Assembly (NCBI RefSeq): GCF_032854445.1
Contig: NW_027017983.1
Span: forward strand, 102,977 to 166,976
Length of the DNA stretch: 64,000 nucleotides
Origin: Liolophura sinensis
Taxonomy: Eukaryota > Mollusca > Polyplacophora > Chitonida > Chitonidae
Reading direction: 5' to 3'
Position 1 is the stretch's first letter. The number at the start of each line of letters is the position of its first letter. The notes below the pieces were generated by a model that saw only the letters and a program-made list of their open reading frames with translations, had not been told where the DNA came from and did not search any database. Shown piece by piece: positions 22,573 to 32,289 of the stretch. A program made the position numbers and the translations under genes.

Positions 22573-23975
22573 GCCCCCTTGGGGTCTCCTGGGTGATAGC
22601 AATAGTATTTCAGCCCTCTAGACAAGCTTGTCGTAAAAGGCGACTAACCTAGAGCTCGCCTGGGTTATATTCGATAAAAAATTATCATTTATACCTCATA
22701 TCAAAATATAAAATGTTTAAAGCTAAATGTACAAAGGCTCTCAATATAATTAGGGTTGTGTCTAGCTGACACAACAGCTGGGATGATGACCAATCTGTTT
22801 TACTTAACTTATATCGTTCTCCGGTGAGGTCTAAATTGGAATGTGGGTCCATTTACGGCTCCGCCAGGAAGTCGTATATTAAAATCTTGAATCCGGTCCA
22901 TAATCAAGGTTTGAGGCTCATCCTTGGTGCTTTTAGAACCTCACCAGTAGAGAGTTTACTCGTAGAGGCTAACGAGCCTCCTTTACATCACAGGCGTATA
23001 AAACTTAGCCTTCAATATGCTACAAAGCTTAAAGCTCATCCAACAAACCCTGCCTACGACTGTGTTTTCAATTCATTATATGTAGACGAATATACTAATG
23101 TCCGAACAAGATTCCTTCGTTCGTTGTTCGTGTTAGGGACCATATTGTGAAAGCCAAAATTAACCTTGGGGACATAGCTCCGGTTTCTTTTCCGGAGTCC
23201 CCTCCATGACTTCTCCCACCACCTAAATTGATATTCGTTCTAGATCCGGAGAATAAATCAAACTCAAATCCTTTTATAATTCAGCAAGGTTTTGCTGAAT
23301 TAAGGCAAAATATATGGATTATAAATTTATATACACTGAAAAGGATGGGGACAGGGTTGCGGCTGCGGCTGTCATGGAGCAGCGAGTCTCTTTCTTTCGT
23401 CTTCCATCCTCTTTAATATTCTCTGCCGTATTCTCATACTGGTATCCATGTAAACACAGTCGTGGACAGTTTTAACCAGGTGTCGTATTGGGCATTCTCG
23501 TCCAACACACACACTTTCATCATAGATGGGAGCAGTGCTCCCTAGTGTGTTGGTTGTGATGCACAATATGGCATCAAACACACCTTGGTTGACCGTGTAG
23601 ACTTTGCCCATGTTCGGCAGAGATTCTACATAGTCAACTCTATATATGAGTTATTGGACAACATCGCTGGCGATGTTATCACAAATTGTTTGAAGACCAT
23701 TGGCCTTTATCATAAAATATAAATTTTAATTACATGTATAAATAATATATCGATAAAAAATTACATATACATTTCTTGAGAGACTACTTTTAAAATATGC
23801 AGGTTTTCGAGTTTTGACTGTTTTTGGTTGTTCTTATCTGTTTTTAAACATGTCCAAACACTTGTTTTATTTTCGGTTTTAAACCTCAACCGCCTCATGT
23901 TTTGACCTTGCTCTCGCCACGATATGTCTGAAATATTAGCAGTGTGGCGTTAAACCATAATCATTCATTCATTTG
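22573..23975 (+). mobile_element. Nimb-like LINE with both ends present and a ~4-kb internal deletion
   Basis: It starts with the LINE 5' end (CCCCCTTGGGG, 22574) and 5'UTR hairpin to about 22665, then jumps to the RT end. Linker (22750-23280), RNase H (about 23330-23700), 3'UTR and (ATTC)n tail to 23975 follow. It is flanked by TTCATTTTTGAAAA (22559-22572) and TTCATTTTGGAAAA (23976-23989), a 14-bp duplication with one mismatch. The linker frame 22824-23150 is open (SARKSYIKILNPVHNQ..., LKAHPTNPAYDCVFN). RNase H has a further deletion of its middle near 23430. Confidence 0.92.
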
Positions 23976-23989
23976 TTCATTTTGGAAAA

Positions 23990-24380
23990 ATGTAAAATTG
24001 GCGTTTTGGGGCATTACTACTTCCGGTTTGCTGACGTCACTTCCGGTTATGTAAATAGCTAGTGTTATTGGAGTTCCAACGGCAAGGAGAAAAGTTAGGC
24101 ACCACGGTAACCCTTTCTAGAAAGATCATTAAATGTCTACATTATGGGTAATGACCTGTAGAGTTAGCGCGTAGCTGTTAGTATGTTTGGTCACAGGTTC
24201 GTAAGAAAAAAAATTAACAGCTCTAATTTATAATTTATTATAATGGATCCTTATGTGTGTACAAATAGCGCACAATGCTATTCATTCATGCAAAAATCAA
24301 CTGTACTTATATAGTGAACTTCCCTTTTACTCATTATAAGCATAATGTTAATTTTTTCAGGTGATGTTGAGGTCAATCTA
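23990..24380. other. Unassigned region between LINE copies
   Basis: No coding signature. It contains a short direct repeat CTTCCGGTTTGCTGACGTCACTTCCGGTTA-like (two CTTCCGGTT units at about 24010-24056), which I cannot assign. Confidence 0.4.
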
Positions 24381-25564
24381 GAAAGAAAATTGAATTGCCC
24401 TGCATTAAAAAAGGTAAACGATACTGCTTGTGGTCCTGATAACATATATTATAAGCTTCTGAACCATTTACCATCTGGGCCACTTGAGACTCTCTTGCAC
24501 TTATTAAATAATATTTGGATAACTGGTAATTTTCCCCCGTCATGGAAAGAGGCTTGTATCATTCCGGTTCCAACTCGGTTAAAGATCATGCTGATCCGTG
24601 TAATTACCGTCCTAGAGCCCTTTCAAGCTGTGTCTGCAAGACTATAAAACGGATGATAAATCAAAGACTTTGTTTTGTTTCTTGAAACTAACCAGTTACT
24701 TTCCAATATACTGTGTGGTTTTCGTCAAGGAAGATCTATTATGGATCGCCTTGTTCGATTCGAAACTTTTATTCGAAATGGTTTTATTAATAATGAACAT
24801 GTGGTGTCGATATTTTTTGACCTTGATAAGGCCTACAATACCACATTGTTGATGATTTCCTCATATGCCTACCGCGCTGAAAAATTGAATAACATTTGTC
24901 TCAGTAGAATCGAGAAAATGGGCAACTGAAAACGGTTTTAGACTTTCTAAGTTTGAAACCATCGATTTTTTTAATAAACGGAAAGTTGATCTTGACTCGG
25001 GACTTCATTTTTTTATGCAAACAGGTTAAAATTGTTAAACAAAATCTTTATATATAATATGTGATGAGCTATCTTTTATAGCTCATATAAAAATGCTTAA
25101 AGCTAAATGTACAAAGGCTCTAGATGCCAACAAGGTAGTGTTTAGCGCTGATTGGGGTGCTGACTGATATGTTTTACTCAGTCTGTTTCGTTCTGTATGG
25201 GTCCATCATTTACGGTTCCGCAAGTAAGTCATGTATTCAGATGTTAGATCGTCATGTCTTAACAAGATCCCACCGTTCGTTCTTCGTACACAAAATCATA
25301 TTATGGAAGTTGACATAAAGGCAGAAACTATAACACTGGTGCCTTTTTTCTCGGAGTCTCCTCCATGGCTTCTTCCACAACCTAAACTGATATTTGATGT
25401 ACGTAAACATAATGAATCCAGTTCAAATCCTCTTATAGTTAAGAAAGCTATTGCTTAATTTAGGGCTAACTATGCAGATTATTCCTTTATTTATACTGAT
25501 TGGTCAAAGGATGGGAAGAGGGGTGCGTCTGCGTCTGTCTTGGAACAGCGAATCTCTTCGTCTT
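24381..25564 (+). mobile_element. Nimb-like LINE copy F (RT, linker, RNase H start), cut by the 5' end of copy G
   Basis: RT N-terminal blocks are at 24381-24850 (DTACGPDNIYYKLLNHLP, EACIIPVP, FDLDKAYNT). An internal deletion then joins the palm to just before the YRAEKLNNI region, followed by the RT end, a shortened linker (25220-25460) and the start of RNase H (YTDWSKDG-like at ~25495). It stops at 25564 exactly where another LINE 5' end begins. The missing remainder of RNase H does not reappear nearby. Confidence 0.85.
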
Positions 25565-26129
25565 CCCCCGTGGTATACCCGGCGTAACAAGAATCACCCC
25601 TCTAGGCAAGCTTGTCGTAAAAGGCGACTAACCTAGAACTGTTTCCGTGTGGGCACGGTGAATATAATAGGCTCACATCTTCTCGGTTGTGTGAGAGGCA
25701 ACTGGGGAGCGACCTGATTGCCGTGGGTTGCAACCCGTAATCTACCTCGGACGGGATCCTGGTGGCTGAGGGCGTGTTGGGGGGCAACACGTCACTTTGC
25801 CTCTTACTTGGAGAGGCAGGAGGCCGGATGGGCCCGCTCTGATCAATCGGCTTGGTCATGTCTTGCCTCCCAAAATGTATCCGTAAACACCACTCCTTAG
25901 AGAATATGTTATTTCTGAAATATCGTTTGCGGGGCCGCGTTTTAGGGCGGTGGCTCATGGGACAATCGAGAAGTATGTGTCTGATGTGTGACCGTATTAA
26001 TGAAATGGGGTTTGCTCATTAAGGCCATCTATTTGAGTATAACTCGCGTGGAGTCCTTGGTGCGTTTCCTCGTGAGTATCCCGTCGTGGGTGGGGAACAC
26101 GTGGGGTGAATTTTTTATATATTTATTTT

Positions 26130-27257
26130 GTCTATCTCAAACCGTCCATCAAATGTATCTAATAAATCCATCAGCTCTTCCTCTCAGCCGACTTCGTCAA
26201 ATGCTGACAAAAAGAGGAAGTTAGAGGTTTTGTCAGACTCCCTTGATAATGCATAGGACACATGGCCGGCTTTCATCGCTCTCTCAAAAAAGAGTGAACA
26301 AAAGCCGGCATCAAAAATCTACCCAATTCCTTTAAGACGAGCTTTACAGGGCGCGGCGGGCACGCTAAAAAACGTGAAAAAGCTAAGATTCGGAGACATT
26401 CTCATAGAGTGTTTCGGGAATCAACAAATCTGTTAAATTACACAAAATATGTGATACTCCGGTGTTAACATCCCCTCACAATTCACTAAACAGCTGTCAG
26501 GGGATGGATTATACGTTATAGGGATAGAGATACTATAGATCTAAACAGAGGAAGAAATTTGCGCAGAGTTACATTCACAAGGTGTTACCAGAGTGAAACG
26601 TTTCACAACAAAAAAAAGCTGGTAACATCCTAAAACTAAATACATATCTTTGACCTTCAATAGTAAATCCCTTCCGTCGTACATCTACATTGGCCGGTAT
26701 AGGGTTAGTGTAGACATATATATTCCTCACCCAATGCAGTGTTTAAAGTGTCAAAAATTTGGTCACGGTAAGGCCAGTGTAAAAATAAACGGATTTGCTT
26801 CCGATGCAGTAGTAAAGATCATGATGGTTTCAACTGCAATTACGGTGGAGATCACATGGCCTCCTCTAGACTGTCCATTGTGCCTTAAGGAAAAACAAAT
26901 AAAAACAACTTAGACTACGCCAATACAACAAAAAAATAACGTCGGTAAGTAGCACCGTACAAACTAACAAACCTGAACCCAATGTCCCTAACAATAATAC
27001 TGCCAAAACTAAGTTCAAAAATAAAACTCAAAATAATAATAATAATACTAAACCAAGTGGTCCCACAGAGTGCCACTAGGGACCCTGTCCAAACCTTTCA
27101 ATAGGTTTGAATCGTTGGAGGGCGTTGGTCCTTCAACATCAGATGCGGATGTGATGGATACATCACCCGCATCAGGGAGATCTAACAGCCGATCTCCACA
27201 GAAGGGTCGTCCCCGGCCAAGCACAAAGATAAATCTCCTATACTTCTCCTTCCATAA
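26130..27257 (+). pseudogene. ORF1 (Gag-like, zinc knuckles) of LINE copy G
   Basis: ORF1 proteins of I/Nimb elements bind LINE RNA into ribonucleoprotein particles. Here the N-terminal Ser-rich and Lys-Arg (KKRKLEVLSDSLDN) region lies at ~26190-26250 and the knuckle region at 26650-26913, but knuckles 2 and 3 are out of frame. The Ser/Pro-rich C-terminus is at 27100-27257 (SRSPQKGRPRP). The stop overlaps the ORF2 start as UAAUG. Confidence 0.8.
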
Positions 27258-27554
27258 TGTCTGTATACGACAAATTAATACATTGGAATTGTCGAGGTTA
27301 AAATAACACAGCTAGTTTAGTCTTTAAATTAGATTGCCCTGTGTCTTCAGGAAACTCAAATAAAGACGTCTGACAAAGATAACATAACTCTTAAAAATTA
27401 TTCACCTTATAGCACATATTGTATTGAAGAAGAGCGAGCTGCAGGTTCGCTCCTTGATCTTCATCAATAAAAATATTATTCACAGCCCTGTTGCTCTGGA
27501 TCCAGAGCTTCAGGCTGTCGCCGTGTTTCATTGTCTGAAACAATCACATTATGT

Positions 27555-28560
27555 TGTTACGGTATTGAAAACAGCAACAGAAAACAGACTCAGTGACTCA
27601 ATATTACAATGTAAACAATGCTTTATATATAAAATGAGACGTACAGTTTTACAGACAGTTCAACAACAACAACATAAAAAAAAACATACACATCAGTATT
27701 ACCGGTCTTTAAAAGTTTCCAGTTCACCTTTTCATCCCAATGAACGTGTTCCAGGAGATCCAACGTAAAGACCATGGGATAAACACACAAGTCACAAATT
27801 GTCCTAGACAGGTACTTCGCCAGGTTAGCGAACACGAACACAGTACACAGGTTACACAGAACTGGAACAGTCAAGCCTTTGAATGACGTCACACCCGCAG
27901 AGCACAACACAGGGTAAATACAGGCATGGAGGTATAATCCACTTTAGAACAGTCACAGCTCCCGCAGAAGCTCACAAACGAGCCGTTCAGAGACGTAGAG
28001 TAATGTCACCTTGTGGCTGAACGAACGTCCTTTGCAAAACTGAAAACTTCCGTTTAGAGTCCTTGACGACCTTGTCGGTCAGGTGAGGTCAGCGTGTTAA
28101 ACAAATTACACAGTCAACACTGTATAATCATAATAAAGATCCGAACACCAATAAACGTGACTTCCGCAGAAATTCACATAAACCAGACATCAGTACTACT
28201 GTGGTACACAAACGGTGCCGGCATAAAAATCTGTCCTCCCAAACGAAACTGGCATCACCAGCTCATATAAATATAATGGACTCGATACGAGAGTGTCGCA
28301 CACTCTCCTGGCTGTCAGTGGATGCAGCAAAAATACCTCCCCTCTGCACAGAAAACACGGCTTATATACGTGCCAGGTGGATTCAACTATTTTTAAACAT
28401 TGAGTTTAACAGCCAATGAACAGCCAGTTAAATAAACCGAGCATTGAACAAGGTGCTTTCCATCAGGTCCGCGCTGTACATATATAACAGGGCCTGTTAT
28501 ACTTTCACAAAGGTCCGCAGACTAACAGTACATGAAAACGTTAAGTAGTCATACATAACA
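27555..28560 (-). mobile_element. Solo LTR (family LTR-b) with 4-bp duplication
   Basis: This 1006-bp insertion lies in the endonuclease of LINE copy G, flanked by ATGT at 27551-27554 and 28561-28564; the unoccupied LINE sequence (CATTATGTTCAGTG, as at 38767) confirms it. Ends are TGTTA...TAACA. On the minus strand it starts TGTTATGT and ends CGTAACA, the same polarity as LTR-a, and a TATA box (TATATAAGCCGTG) lies about 190 bp in, near 28366. I therefore place it on the minus strand. Ty3/Gypsy-type is most likely. There is no internal region, so it formed by LTR-LTR recombination. Confidence 0.85.
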
Positions 28561-29840
28561 ATGTTCAGTGTATATTCCTCCCATATTTCTTTGTCAGCTT
28601 TCCAGTTACATAATTAAAAAAAAAACAATTGCCAAAACCTTTTATAATAATGGGAAATTTTGATTCCCGTAACCTGTATTAAGGGTAAGAGAGTGGAAAA
28701 TTTCTTATCGAAGGAGGAGGTGTGTTATTTCAATGATGGTCTTAATATCTATTTACATCCGGGTAATGGCATTTATTCTGCTATTGATCTCACTATCAGA
28801 GATCAATCACTTCTTCTTGATTTTTCTTAAAAGGTGCATGATGATCTCTGGTAGTGACAATTTCCCTATTATCCTCGAGCATATCACTTCTAATTCTTTA
28901 GCCCCCGTGGGGTTTCCGGGGTGATAAGAATATGATCTAGGCAGGCTTGTCGTAAAAGGCGACTAACCTAACCTAGAGCTATCCTGTGAGAGCCCGGTGA
29001 ATATAAAAGGCTCACATCTTCGCAGTTGTGTGAGAGGCAACCGGAAAGCGACAAGTTTGCCGTGGGTTGCGACCCGTATTCTCAGAGGACGGGATCCTGG
29101 TGCCTGAGGGTGTGTAGGATGGGCCCGGTCCGATCAATCGGCTGGTCACGTCAAGGCCTACACATAATCCCGTTTTTCATTCCTTTCACTGACTGTGATG
29201 TGAAGTTGGTATTTTCACAAATGCTCTTGTTCGGGATCAGTGCAGAAGGCGGTGGCTCATGGGTCAATCGGGTAGATTGGATTTGACCTTATGGTATAAC
29301 TCAATCTGTTCGAGTATACTTTGCGTGGATTCCCTGTTTCTAGTCTCTGCTGGCCATCTGCAGAGGTAGATTCTCCACTGTTGGCACCTCGTGGCGGGTT
29401 GGGGGCACGTGAGGTAAAATTAATAAAAATATAACATGGATTCCCCTTAAATTATAACAGTGACTGCTGAGAAAAGAAAAAATGAAGTTCCCCTAGATAT
29501 TGAAGGAGGTAATAATTGTTTTCCTGCCTTCTTAGTGATATCTAATAGAGGTAATGGCAAAATGAAAATAAATCCATTTGTATTTTTAAAAAACAATAGA
29601 AAGTTATGCAGGAACTTTAAAATAAGTCCAAAAAATGAAATCTGGAAACATTCTCTTGGAATGTTCCAGAAAACAACAATATCTAAATTTACTAAAAATT
29701 CCAAATATAGGAGAGCAGCCTGTTTCTGTTTCTCCTCATAAAACATTAAACTGCTGTGATGGTATAATTCGTGACATGGACCAGGACCTTACCGAAATGA
29801 ACGAAGAACAAATAACTGAAGAACTAAAACACCAAGGTGT

Positions 29841-30626
29841 TGTTATGTGCACGACTGCCGTCAGTTTCTAAATTTAGCTTGCCATTGTTTACATATGCTA
29901 AGTTCAGGGAGTGCTGTCTGCCTCTACCTTAGAATGTTCCAGAATGCGCTCAGTTCGATGCCTGTTTGTTTACATCAAGTGTTCAGGAATTTTCTTATTC
30001 TAGACAATTCCACCAGGCTATATAAGACCTACGAAAGCAGGGAGAGAACAGAGAACGGAGAGAAGGGAGAGAACAGAGAACGGAGAAAGGAGAATTATTG
30101 AGAGCTTGGATGCTTTTGCTGTGTATTACTTTAGTAGGCCATTTGTGCTGAATTTTGGTGTCTCTATAGCCTCTGGCTTTGTTATATCCTATCTCCACCG
30201 AGCACTTGTTCAGTTTGAACTTGTATGTTTAATTTGTGCTCTTGTATACACAGTGCTTATTAGTACACGGACCCTGTCTGTGGAATTTTGTGTATATTTC
30301 GTCATACACTCAGTTATACTGTGGATTTTCCCTCTTGTGAATTTGCCTCTGAGCATTTATGCCTGTGTGGTATATATTGTGGAATATATGCGTCCGTTTG
30401 GACTTGACACCGTAAGTACTTTAGTATTTGTATAGATACTGCTATCCTTTCTTGTTAAACTTAAGTACTTTAGTATTTGTATAAGTCTTATTATCTGTTC
30501 TTGTTAAAGCTAATAAATTGTTGTAAAATAAAATCTGCTGGTTTTGGTTACTTTTTTGTGCGGCTAAACTGTCGTGTATTTCGACCAAGCCATCTCTTTA
30601 TAATTCAGACAGTTTGGGTCGTAACA
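29841..30626 (+). mobile_element. Complete solo LTR (family LTR-a, copy 2) with 4-bp duplication
   Basis: 786 bp, TGTTATGTGC...GGGTCGTAACA, flanked by GTGT (29837-29840 and 30627-30630) inside ORF1 of LINE copy H. TATA box TATATAAGACC near 30019, AATAAA at 30512-30517 and a second about 12 bp on. A purine-rich GGGAGAGAACAGAGAACGG-type duplication at 30040-30095 is absent from copy 1. Probably Ty3/Gypsy. No internal coding region is present in the window. Confidence 0.9.
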
Positions 30627-31517
30627 GTGTAAAAAGGGTAAACGCTTCATAATTAAAAGAGACGAGAATCTGACAAAAACGAACACTTATATGTTAACAT
30701 TCAATAAAACATCCCTTCCGTCATCTATATTTATTGGGCCGTATAATGTAAGGGTGGAGTTATTTATACCTAACCCCACCCAGTGTTTCTCCTGCCAGAG
30801 GTTTGGCCGAAACAGGAGCCAATGCCGCAATACACTGGTCTGCTTCAGATGTGCGGAAGCAGGTTACGAGGGCTTTGACTGCACAAAAGCAGTCAAATGT
30901 GTGAATTGTAATGGAGCCCACATGGCCTCTTCAAAGGGCTGCCCTCTCTTCAAAAAAGAAAAAGAAATCATAACCCTGAAGTGTAAAAACAATATATCAT
31001 ACCAGGAAGCGAAGCGTCTGGTCTCTGCCACGCATGGCCTTATTACATCTGCATATGCAAATGTTGTTAGGAAAACCACTGTTGCTGTGGGGGGTCCAAA
31101 CAACTTTTACTTGGCCCATTGACAAAGAACAGCCACAGAAACTGGTCATGAAACCTTTCGGTGACACGACCAGTTTATCACCACGAACCGATTTAAACTT
31201 TTCTGAAAAACAGAATTCTCCTGCAGTATCCGAAAACACATCATGTCCTAATAAATTAAAATTCCATAAACCAGTAGAACCTTCACGGAAAGCAACGGGT
31301 GACAAAAATAAATCAGACAAAAATCATACATAGGATAAACCTAGTGACCCCAATCCAGACTTATAATAAGTTTGGATCGTTGGAGGACGTTGATCCTTCA
31401 ATTTCATGTGCAGACCTGATGGATATATCATCTGCACCTGGGAGATCTCCTAGTAGATCTCCCAAAAAGGGTCGTCCTCGGTCCAGACATCAATCTCCAA
31501 TACGTCTTCCTCCATAA
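30627..31517 (+). pseudogene. ORF1 of LINE copy H, second part with three knuckles, two altered
   Basis: The frame 30691-31122 (143 codons) contains the conserved LTFNKTSLPSS and GPYNVRVELFIPNP block, then three CCHC-type knuckles: CFSCQRFGRNRSQC (His replaced by Arg), CFRCAEAGYEGFDC (His replaced by Tyr), and CVNCNGAHMASSKGC (intact). It breaks at about 31110. The Ser/Pro-rich tail (SPSRSPKKGRPRSRH) is in 31299-31517 and ends in the stop that overlaps the ORF2 start. The first part of ORF1 lies at 29436-29840, before the LTR. Confidence 0.85.
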
Positions 31518-32002
31518 TGCCTTCCTTAGACAAAATTATACATTGGAATTGTCGAGGCCTTAAGGTAAATTTTATTGAAATAACACAGCATGTTCAATCT
31601 TTAAATCCAGTAGCCTTGTGTCTTCAGAAAACTCACCTGAAGAAATCTTACAAAGATAAATCATTTCTTAAAAATTACACACTTTACAGCACTTATTCTA
31701 ATGAGGAAGAGCGAGCTTGTGGGGGGCTCCTCTATCTTCGTAAATAATAATATAATTCACAACCCTGTTCATCTCGTTACTGAGCTTCAGGCTGTGGCCG
31801 TCCGTGTTTCTTTGTCGGAAACAGTTACAATATGTTTGCTATATATTCCTCCTCATTCTGCTTTGTCAGTCTCTTAATTACATAACTTGAAAAAACAGCT
31901 GCAATCCCCTTTTATAATTATGGGGGATTTTAATGCCCATAATCCCTTATGGGGTAGTAATAATATAAATAATAAAGGCAAAATATTGGAAGATTTTTGA
32001 TC
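31517..32002 (+). pseudogene. ORF2 start (APE endonuclease) of LINE copy H
   Basis: Starts MPSLDKIIHWNCRGLKVNF at 31517, one base overlapping the ORF1 stop. It has NCRG (metal-site Asn), CLQKTHLK where other copies have CLQETHLK (catalytic Glu changed to Lys), and FIIMGDFNAHNPLWGS (Asp/Asn site) near 31915-31955. A frameshift at about 31748 and the loss of everything after 32002 make it non-functional. In active elements this nickase opens the target DNA to prime reverse transcription. Confidence 0.85.
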
Positions 32003-32289
32003 GAATGAATGATTATGGCTTAATGCCCCATCGGCAATATTTCAGCCATATCGTGGCGAGAACAAGGTGAAAACGCGAGACGGTTAAGGTTTTCGATATG
32101 ATAATATGAACATCAAAAGTAAAAAAAAGTACAGACATGTTTAAAATCATATAAAAGAAAAAAAAGAGTTAAAACTCGAAAACCACGGTTATAGTACATG
32201 TATAAATCTATATGTGTATAACTGTTTATCTATAGATATTTATGACAATTAAAATTTATATTTTATGATATAGGCCAATGACCTTCAAA

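Larger units (their letters stand above)
25565..28901 (+). mobile_element. Nimb-like LINE copy G (5'UTR, ORF1, endonuclease), with a solo LTR inside
   Basis: It begins with CCCCCGTGG at 25565 and the conserved 5'UTR hairpin (25600-25640). The 5'UTR runs to ~26110 and ORF1 from about 26130 to the UAAUG at 27255-27259. In ORF1 the first CCHC knuckle is intact (CLKCQKFGHGKASV starts it, 26735-26775) but a frameshift follows. The endonuclease starts at 27257 and is split by LTR-b (27555-28560), continuing to 28901 where copy H begins. The catalytic SDH reads SDN (GSDNFPII at ~28855). No intact frame. Confidence 0.87.
28902..32002 (+). mobile_element. Nimb-like LINE copy H (divergent subfamily), with solo LTR inside
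   Basis: 5' end CCCCCGTGGGGTTTCCGGGG at 28902, abutting the endonuclease of copy G. The 5'UTR is recognisable only in its first ~380 bp. ORF1 starts around 29436, is split by LTR-a (29841-30626), resumes, and ends at UAAUG (31515-31519). The endonuclease runs to 32002, where the 3' end of the minus-strand copy I begins. Its ORF1 differs strongly from other copies, so it represents an older or distinct subfamily; the endonuclease fragment at 57843-58325 resembles it. Confidence 0.87.

Noticed and set aside
25602-25958. 118-codon minus-strand frame
   Set aside because: Lies over the LINE 5'UTR of copy G, which is GC-richer and so has fewer chance stops; repeated as similar frames over other 5'UTR copies (37419-37637, 51742-51927).
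30106-30435. 109-codon hydrophobic open frame inside LTR-a, also open in copy 1 (4107-4640), as a possible membrane protein
   Set aside because: Between the two copies I count more amino-acid-changing than silent differences and a 4-bp indel changes the end of the frame, so there is no sign of selection on protein. It overlaps the U3/R region of an LTR with its own TATA box and poly-A signal.
30627-31122. Host zinc-finger gene of the CNBP type
   Set aside because: Three CCHC knuckles occur, but sequence and context match ORF1 of the LINE, directly followed by the LINE endonuclease.
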